From NCBI GenBank assembly GCA_020430675.1, contig JAGQJJ010000200.1, positions 1 through 7,035 of the forward strand: a DNA stretch of 7,035 nucleotides, written 5' to 3'. This document shows positions 1-4,442 of the stretch, in pieces. The position numbers and the translations under genes were made by a program. Origin of the DNA: Myxococcales bacterium (lineage in GTDB: Bacteria > Myxococcota > Bradymonadia > UBA7976 > UBA1532). The notes beneath the pieces are model-generated. The model was not told the DNA's origin. It searched no databases and saw nothing but the letters and a program-made list of their open reading frames with translations. The number at the start of each line of letters is the position of its first letter. Within the stretch, counting starts at the first letter, position 1.

Positions 1-138
1 AGGGTCATGAGAAGCTTTCGATTTATGTTCGTGCACGCAGCCGGCCCGATCGGCCATCGGCGAGGGCATTTCCGCTACCGTGAGGGGGGCTCGATCGTGT
101 AAGCAGGGCGCGACCGATTCGGCCGCACTGGAGCTGTC
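1..138. other. Upstream intergenic region, no gene called
   Basis: This stretch precedes the first supported gene. Bases 5-30 are more AT-rich than anything else nearby, as expected of a promoter or intergenic region, but I see no convincing -35/-10 pair. The + strand frame starting at base 1 stays open to a TAA at 100-102, so the tail of an upstream gene could end there. Its codons do not show the strong G/C third-position bias of the neighbouring genes, so I do not call it. A small inverted repeat (GGCC at 43-46 and 52-55, loop CGATC) is present without a T-run. Confidence 0.4.
130..133 (+). promoter_or_regulatory. Ribosome binding site supporting the GTG start at 139
   Basis: GGAG lies 5 bases before the GTG at 139, which is suitable Shine-Dalgarno spacing. 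It decides the start of the dolichol-kinase-like gene, whose first in-frame ATG lies much further inside the coding region. Confidence 0.6.
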
Positions 139-1101
139 GTGACCCATAGCCTCGCCCTCGGAAGCCGCGACGTCGCCCTTGAGCTCTATCGGGTGCTGCG
201 CGAATTCGACCCGGCCGCCTTCCGCGAGGAGCTGGGCGCGGCCGCCCGCGAACGCCTCGGTCACCTCACCGCTCAGATCGGCGCGCTGCTCGAAGCCTCG
301 CCCGGCGAAGCTTCGGTCGCGGCGCTGCGGCAGCGCCTCATCGAACTGCGCCGGTTTCTGGTCGAGCACGCGCCGCAGCGCGCCGAGGGTCGCCGCGCGT
401 GGACGCGCAAGCACCGCGAGTTGCAGCGGGCCTATGAAGCCCTGGCCGCCGGGCTGCGCAACTACCAGGTTCACGTGCCGAGCCTTCGGCCCACCAACTA
501 CGCCCGCAACGTCTTCCACGTCGGCATGGGGCTGGGCTGTCTGGCGCTCGCCGAGTTCATCCTCACCCCGCCGCAGATGGTGCTCGTCGCCTCGATCGCC
601 GCGCTCTTCGCGTGGTCGATGGAGATCGGCCGCCGTCTCTGGCCGCGCATCACCGATCAGTTCATGCGCGTGCTCGGGCGCTTCGCCCATCCGCATGAGT
701 GGCATCGGGTCAACTCATCGACCTGGTACATCACCGGCCTGCTCGGCCTCGCGTTGACCGGCGATCCGCTGCTCTGCGGCGTGGGCGTGGCGGTGCTGAC
801 CTTCGCCGACCCGATGGCCGCGGTCGTCGGCCGCCGCTACGGGCGCGTCAAGCTGGTCAACGGCCGCTCGCTGGAGGGCAGCCTGGCCTTCCTGGCGGTG
901 GGCTTCGCCGCGGTCTTTGCGCTGGTGATCGGCCTGCATGCGGGCTCGGTGAGCACCGCGGCGCTGGTCGCGCTGGGCGCCGCGCTGCCGGCCACGGTGG
1001 CCGAGCTGTTCAGCCGGCGCATCGACGACAACCTGTCGATCCCGTGGACGGCCGCCGGCGGCGCCTGGGCGGTCATCGCGCTGGCGGGCCTGGGCGTCTG
1101 A
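139..1101 (+). CDS. Dolichol kinase / CTP-dependent lipid kinase-like integral membrane protein
   Basis: Predicted 320-residue inner-membrane protein of the dolichol kinase / DGK1 / phytol kinase (VTE5) superfamily, members of which transfer phosphate from CTP to a lipid alcohol such as a polyprenol, diacylglycerol or phytol. Visible family motifs are the basic-His motif R123-N-V-F-H127 before the first membrane segment, E162 with R165/R166, the signature A223-D224-P225 followed by G231-R-R-Y-G-R236, then G242-R-S-L-E-G-S248, and a late E289 with D297-N298-L-S-I-P302. Several hydrophobic segments lie from about 128 to the C-terminus. The family core is about 200 residues. Here about 115 extra N-terminal residues, helical and charged and possibly coiled coil, come first. 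The start is GTG with GGAG 5 bases upstream. The next gene begins 8 bases after the stop. The lipid substrate cannot be told from sequence; a phosphatidate cytidylyltransferase-like activity is the main alternative. Confidence 0.8.
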   Translation: MTHSLALGSRDVALELYRVLREFDPAAFREELGAAARERLGHLTAQIGALLEASPGEASVAALRQRLIELRRFLVEHAPQRAEGRRAWTRKHRELQRAYEALAAGLRNYQVHVPSLRPTNYARNVFHVGMGLGCLALAEFILTPPQMVLVASIAALFAWSMEIGRRLWPRITDQFMRVLGRFAHPHEWHRVNSSTWYITGLLGLALTGDPLLCGVGVAVLTFADPMAAVVGRRYGRVKLVNGRSLEGSLAFLAVGFAAVFALVIGLHAGSVSTAALVALGAALPATVAELFSRRIDDNLSIPWTAAGGAWAVIALAGLGV

Positions 1102-1109
1102 TCCGCGCG

Positions 1110-1442
1110 ATGCGCCCGCAGGCCGTCTGCCCACGTTGCCAGGGCACCGTCTCCGCGACGGCGGCGCTCTGCCCGCACTGCAACCTGTATCTGCTCGATT
1201 GGGACGCCCGTCGCGGCGCGCTGGGTCCGGCGCCGGCCAGCAAACCGGCTGCGCGGCCGCGCATTCGGCTGGGCCTCGCGGGTTGGCTGCGCGTCGCGCG
1301 GCTGCTCGTGGGCAGCGGCATGGTCGTGCACGGCCTGCTCGTCCTTCTGCAACTCGTCGAAGGCACCGCCACGCTGCTCGCCTGGGTGGTGCTCTGGCTG
1401 CCACTCGACGCCCTCTGCCGCGCGTCGCGAGGAGACCGATGA
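1110..1442 (+). CDS. Small zinc-ribbon membrane protein, unknown function
   Basis: A 110-residue protein not assigned to a named family. The N-terminus carries two CxxC knuckles, C7-P-R-C10 and C21-P-H-C24, ten residues apart, a typical zinc-ribbon arrangement for binding one Zn2+. A Pro/Ala/Arg-rich linker (about 35-55) follows, then two hydrophobic stretches (about 65-83 and 88-103) that look like membrane segments. It therefore probably sits in the inner membrane with the ribbon in the cytoplasm, though topology is inferred. The ATG lies 8 bases after the stop of the lipid-kinase-like gene, with no clear Shine-Dalgarno sequence, so translational coupling is likely. Its TGA overlaps the next start as ATGA. 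This tight packing supports a real gene and a common transcript. The same frame is open further upstream, but only as antiparallel or overlapping sequence inside the previous gene, so the ATG at 1110 is preferred. Confidence 0.7.
   Translation: MRPQAVCPRCQGTVSATAALCPHCNLYLLDWDARRGALGPAPASKPAARPRIRLGLAGWLRVARLLVGSGMVVHGLLVLLQLVEGTATLLAWVVLWLPLDALCRASRGDR
1429..1434 (+). promoter_or_regulatory. Ribosome binding site of the OppA-like gene
   Basis: GAGGAG lies 4 bases before the ATG at 1439, inside the end of the zinc-ribbon gene. Together with the lipoprotein signal peptide that follows, it fixes the start of the binding-protein gene at 1439 rather than at any earlier in-frame codon. Confidence 0.65.
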
Positions 1443-3016
1443 GCCGCTCTGCTCTGCTGCTACTGGCGCTGATCGCCGCGACCGGGTGCCGCCGGAACGA
1501 CGCGCCCGCGCCGTCGGCCGATGGCCCGACGTGCACCTTCCGCTACGCGCTGCCCGAGCCGCCGGACTCGCTCGACCCGGCCTTCGCGCGCTCGTCGCTT
1601 GAGAATCTGGTCACGCCCAACCTGTTCGAGGGGCTGATGACCTATCCGCCGACCGACGGCGCGCCGCAGCCGGGGGTGGCGGAGTCGTTCAGCGTCTCGC
1701 CCGACGGGCTGACGTGGCTGTTCCACCTGCGGCCCACCGCGCGCTGGTCCGATGGCACGCCGGTCGTCGCCGGCGACTTCGAGTACGCCTGGCGCCGCGT
1801 GCTGACCCCAAGCGTCGGCGCGCCCTACGCCGATGTGCTCTACATCATCGACGGCGCCGAGGCCTTTCACGCCGGCCGCTCGACCGATCCCGCGACGGTC
1901 GGCATCCAGGCGCTCGACGCGCACCGCCTTGAGGTTCGGCTGCGGCATCCGGCGCCGTACTTCCCTGAACTGACGGCGTTTTTTACCTATCTGCCCGTGC
2001 CCCGCGCCGTGGTCGAACGGCATGGCGTCCGCTGGACGCGGCCCGAGAACCTGGTCGGCAACGGCGCCTTTAGGATCGCCGAGCACGCGCCGAGCAAGCG
2101 ATTGCTGCTGCGCCGCAGCCCGACCTATTGGGACGCGGCCCATGTCGGGCCCGATGAGGTCGACGTGCGCTTCGTCAACGATGGCGCCACCGCGGTCAAT
2201 CTGTTCGACTCGGGCCAGCTCGACTGGACGGGCCTCGTCGACCTGCCGGCGGTGCGCGTGGCCACCTTGGCGCAGCAGCCCGGTTTTCGCACCGATCCAT
2301 GGGCGGCCACGCATTACCTGCGCCTCAACACGACCACGGTGCCCTTCATCGACGCCCGGGTGCGCCGCGCCGTGGCGCTGGCCATCGACCGCGAAGCGCT
2401 GGCCGCGGCCGCAAAGGGCGCCCGCCAGCCCGCCGCCGGCTTCGTTCCGCCCCTGCCCGGCTGGAAGCCGCCAGCACCGCCGCAATTTGACCCCGACGCC
2501 GGCCGCGCCCTGCTCACCGAGGCCGGCTACGGCCCCGACCGTCCGCTGAAGCTGCGGTTGCACTACCCCAACGACGAGTTCCGTCGCTTGCTCGCCCAGC
2601 TCATCGCCGCCCAGCTCACCCGCAATCTGGGGGCCGAGGTCGAGCTGTGGACCGAGGAGTTCCGCGTCTACCTGCGCACGCAAGACACCCTCAGCTATCA
2701 GATGAGCCTCAGCCGGTGGTCCGCCGACTACGCCGATCCGACCACCTTCCTCGACATGTGGACGGGCGCCTCGCAGCACAACAAGACGGGCTGGCGCGAC
2801 GCCGACTACGACGCCCTGCTGACCCGCGCTGGCGCCACCGTCGACCCGTCGGCGCGCGTCGCGTTGCTGGCCGAAGCCGAGAAACGCGCGCTGGCCGCCG
2901 CGCCCATCGTGCCGCTGCTGTACGGGGCCAAGAGCTTCCTCATCCGGCCCGGCGTGAAGGGGCTCGGGCCACACGCGCTGGGCAATTATCTGATGCGAAA
3001 CGTGCGCTGCCCTTGA
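1439..3016 (+). CDS. OppA-type oligopeptide-binding lipoprotein (ABC transporter solute-binding protein family 5)
   Basis: A 525-residue solute-binding protein, the usual length for the family. Residues 1-17 form a lipoprotein signal peptide (SRSALLLLALIAATGC, lipobox A14-T-G-C17), so the mature protein should be lipid-anchored. Similarity to E. coli OppA, compared from memory, runs end to end: the N-terminal NLFEGL and PGVAES motifs, a WSDGTPV-like stretch, NG(A)F, R.SPTYWD, the VRRA.ALAIDR region, and a C-terminal N-Y-L-M-R-N matching the OppA end. The motif W427-S-A-D430-Y matches the OppA segment whose Asp contacts the peptide alpha-amino group, so peptides are the likely ligand. The start has a good ribosome site and overlaps the previous stop by 4 bases. 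No permease or ATPase genes lie in this window. It could serve a distant transporter or act as a sensor or chaperone. Confidence 0.9.
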   Translation: MSRSALLLLALIAATGCRRNDAPAPSADGPTCTFRYALPEPPDSLDPAFARSSLENLVTPNLFEGLMTYPPTDGAPQPGVAESFSVSPDGLTWLFHLRPTARWSDGTPVVAGDFEYAWRRVLTPSVGAPYADVLYIIDGAEAFHAGRSTDPATVGIQALDAHRLEVRLRHPAPYFPELTAFFTYLPVPRAVVERHGVRWTRPENLVGNGAFRIAEHAPSKRLLLRRSPTYWDAAHVGPDEVDVRFVNDGATAVNLFDSGQLDWTGLVDLPAVRVATLAQQPGFRTDPWAATHYLRLNTTTVPFIDARVRRAVALAIDREALAAAAKGARQPAAGFVPPLPGWKPPAPPQFDPDAGRALLTEAGYGPDRPLKLRLHYPNDEFRRLLAQLIAAQLTRNLGAEVELWTEEFRVYLRTQDTLSYQMSLSRWSADYADPTTFLDMWTGASQHNKTGWRDADYDALLTRAGATVDPSARVALLAEAEKRALAAAPIVPLLYGAKSFLIRPGVKGLGPHALGNYLMRNVRCP

Positions 3017-3143
3017 GGGGGCGAGGCGCGACTGACGCGCAGATGAGGTCGGCTGACCCCACCGCGTCGGTGTCGCGCAAGGCGCGGCGGTGCATCGGCG
3101 CACGGTGCCCGCGTGCATGCTTCTTGCTGTATCTTCTCGCTCG
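3017..3143 (+). promoter_or_regulatory. Intergenic region between the OppA-like and protease genes; possible promoter
   Basis: The gap of 127 bases suggests that the protease gene is transcribed separately. A short perfect hairpin (GCGCG 3026-3030, loop ACTGA, CGCGC 3036-3040) follows the OppA-like stop but has no T-run, so it is a poor intrinsic terminator. TATCTT at 3130-3135 resembles a -10 element 8 bases before the ATG at 3144, with no recognisable -35. GTGCAT occurs twice (3090-3095 and 3113-3118). Confidence 0.3.
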
Positions 3144-4442
3144 ATGATCGCCCGCCTCGCCCTGCTCGGCCTCGCCCTGACCGGCGCCGCGTCCGCCGCG
3201 CCGGTCAGCACGCATGTGCAGGCCATTCGCAACGGCACCCGCAGCCCCCAGATCGTGCCCCTCACCGAAGGCGAACAGCTCGCGATCGGCTGGCTGTTTG
3301 TCACCGGCGACCCCTCGTCGGCCTTCTGCACCGGCACCCTGGTCTCGCCGACCGTCGTCGTCACCGCCGCCCATTGCACCCGCACGCGCTTCGCCGAGTC
3401 GATCGGCTTTGGCATCGGCATGTTGCCCGAGGATCCGGTGGCGACGTTCACCGTGGCGCGGGTCGACAACCACCCGTCGGCCGACGTGGACGCTTCGTTT
3501 CTGCACCTCAGCGAGCCGGTCACCGCCCGCGTACCCGGTCTGCAGCCGCTGCCGATCAACCGCCACCCGATCGGCGGCGCCGATGGCGACGTGCTGCTCG
3601 GCCGGCAGGTCGAGGTGGCCGGCTTCGGCGATACCCGCGACCCGCTGCAGACCGGCCGCTTCTTCGCCAGCGTGACGCTCATCGAGATCAACGACGCCTT
3701 TGTGGTGGTCGACGGCGAGGGCCTGCAGGGCCTGTGCTTCGGCGACTCGGGCGGCCCGGTGTTGACCCTCAATGCGGTCGGCGACGCGGTGCTGCTCGGC
3801 GTGGAGCACGGCGGCGATGACACCTGCGTCGGCCGCGACCTGCTCACCCGGCTCGACGCGCTGGGCGAGTTTGTCGAGGCCGCGGTGCCTTCGGGCGCGG
3901 GCGAACCGGCGCCGCTGGCTGAACCCGGCGGGCCCTGCGAAGACTTGACGTTCCAGGGACGCTGTGTAGGTGATTTTGTGGAATGGTGCGATGAGTCGGG
4001 TCGTGTCGCCCGCCTCGATTGCGCGCTGCACGGTCGGGTCTGCGGCTATATCGATCAGGACACCGGCTACTACTGCACCACCGAGAAGATCTGCGCGCCC
4101 GGCGAGACCGGCGACTGCCGCGGCGTCGCGCCCGGCACCGCCGGCTTTGTGGCGCCCGGCGCTCGATCGGCGCGCTTCCGCGGCGGCTGCGAGGCGGTCG
4201 ATGCACCGACCGGGGCCCCGTGGCTGCTGGCGCTGCTGCTGTTGTGGGTGCGGCCACGACGATCGCGTACCCGGCGCACGGGCAACCGTGTTATGAGGGT
4301 GGGCGAGCGCCGGGGAGGAGGCCACGCCGATGCGCCGTCTGCCATGGCTCGCGGGCCTTGCGGCCATGTGGGCCTGTTCGATCGATCACGGCGAAGTGCG
4401 CGATCGCATCGCCGCCGACGCCACGCCGGCAAGCTGGGATGA
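3144..4442 (+). CDS. Secreted S1-family serine protease with cysteine-rich module and MYXO-CTERM-like tail
   Basis: A 432-residue chymotrypsin-fold protease. The start was chosen for its clean Sec signal peptide (MIARLALLGLALTGAASA, cleavage near residue 18); GTG 3090 and ATG 3117 are in-frame alternatives and none has a strong ribosome site. The triad is H77 in T-A-A-H-C78, D116 in D-V-D-A-S-F-L-H-L, and S202 in G-D-S-G-G-P. C62-C78 and C198-C228 match classical disulfide spacings. The residue equivalent to 189 at the base of the S1 pocket is G196, not Asp, so trypsin-like Arg/Lys specificity is unlikely (inference). Residues 265-325 form a cysteine-rich module (C265, C274, C282, C293, C300, C311, C317, C325). 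A sorting-signal-like tail follows (347-378). The frame then runs 54 more codons, overlapping the next gene by 113 bases, which suggests a frameshift or a non-functional extension. It probably acts outside the cell or anchored at the surface. Confidence 0.85.
   Translation: MIARLALLGLALTGAASAAPVSTHVQAIRNGTRSPQIVPLTEGEQLAIGWLFVTGDPSSAFCTGTLVSPTVVVTAAHCTRTRFAESIGFGIGMLPEDPVATFTVARVDNHPSADVDASFLHLSEPVTARVPGLQPLPINRHPIGGADGDVLLGRQVEVAGFGDTRDPLQTGRFFASVTLIEINDAFVVVDGEGLQGLCFGDSGGPVLTLNAVGDAVLLGVEHGGDDTCVGRDLLTRLDALGEFVEAAVPSGAGEPAPLAEPGGPCEDLTFQGRCVGDFVEWCDESGRVARLDCALHGRVCGYIDQDTGYYCTTEKICAPGETGDCRGVAPGTAGFVAPGARSARFRGGCEAVDAPTGAPWLLALLLLWVRPRRSRTRRTGNRVMRVGERRGGGHADAPSAMARGPCGHVGLFDRSRRSARSHRRRRHAGKLG
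4182..4277 (+). other. MYXO-CTERM-like C-terminal sorting signal of the protease
   Basis: Residues 347-378 show Gly-Gly-Cys (C349), a short spacer, the hydrophobic segment P359-W-L-L-A-L-L-L-L-W-V369, and then an Arg-rich cluster (R370, R372, R373, R375, R377, R378). This Cys / membrane helix / Arg layout is that of MYXO-CTERM tails, which are processed by rhombosortase- or myxosortase-type enzymes, leaving the protein anchored through the Cys. No sortase gene lies in the window. The family assignment is by eye. Confidence 0.65.
4312..4321 (+). promoter_or_regulatory. Strong ribosome binding site of the large lipoprotein gene
   Basis: The purine run GGGGAGGAGG ends 8 bases before the ATG at 4330. 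It is the best Shine-Dalgarno sequence in the window, and it fixes the start at 4330 rather than the in-frame ATG at 4366. It lies inside the apparent 3' extension of the protease frame. Confidence 0.75.

Noticed and set aside
1..69. Divergent minus-strand gene starting at ATG 69-67 or 57-55
   Set aside because: Only about 20 codons are visible before the window edge, with no convincing ribosome site or codon bias.
699..1442. Earlier in-frame start for the zinc-ribbon protein
   Set aside because: It would translate the upstream half inside the lipid-kinase-like gene in a frame of Arg/Gly-rich low-complexity sequence. The ATG at 1110 gives a sensible zinc-ribbon N-terminus.
1136..3016. Earlier in-frame start for the OppA-like gene
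   Set aside because: It would bury the lipoprotein signal peptide. ATG 1439 has GAGGAG upstream and the lipobox in the right place.
3026..3040. Hairpin after the OppA-like stop as an intrinsic terminator
   Set aside because: The stem is only 5 bp and no T-run follows.
3090..3143. GTG 3090 or ATG 3117 as the protease start
   Set aside because: ATG 3144 begins directly with a clean signal peptide. The longer forms add residues with no added support, though 3117 cannot be excluded.
1460..3847. Very long minus-strand open frame opposite the OppA-like and protease genes
   Set aside because: It is the antisense shadow of two genes with clear family motifs in the + strand. High GC makes long antisense frames common, and its translation is Arg/Ala/Gly-rich without recognisable motifs.
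2940..4367. Minus-strand open frame opposite the protease
   Set aside because: The + strand has the complete catalytic triad in this region; the antisense frame shows no domain.
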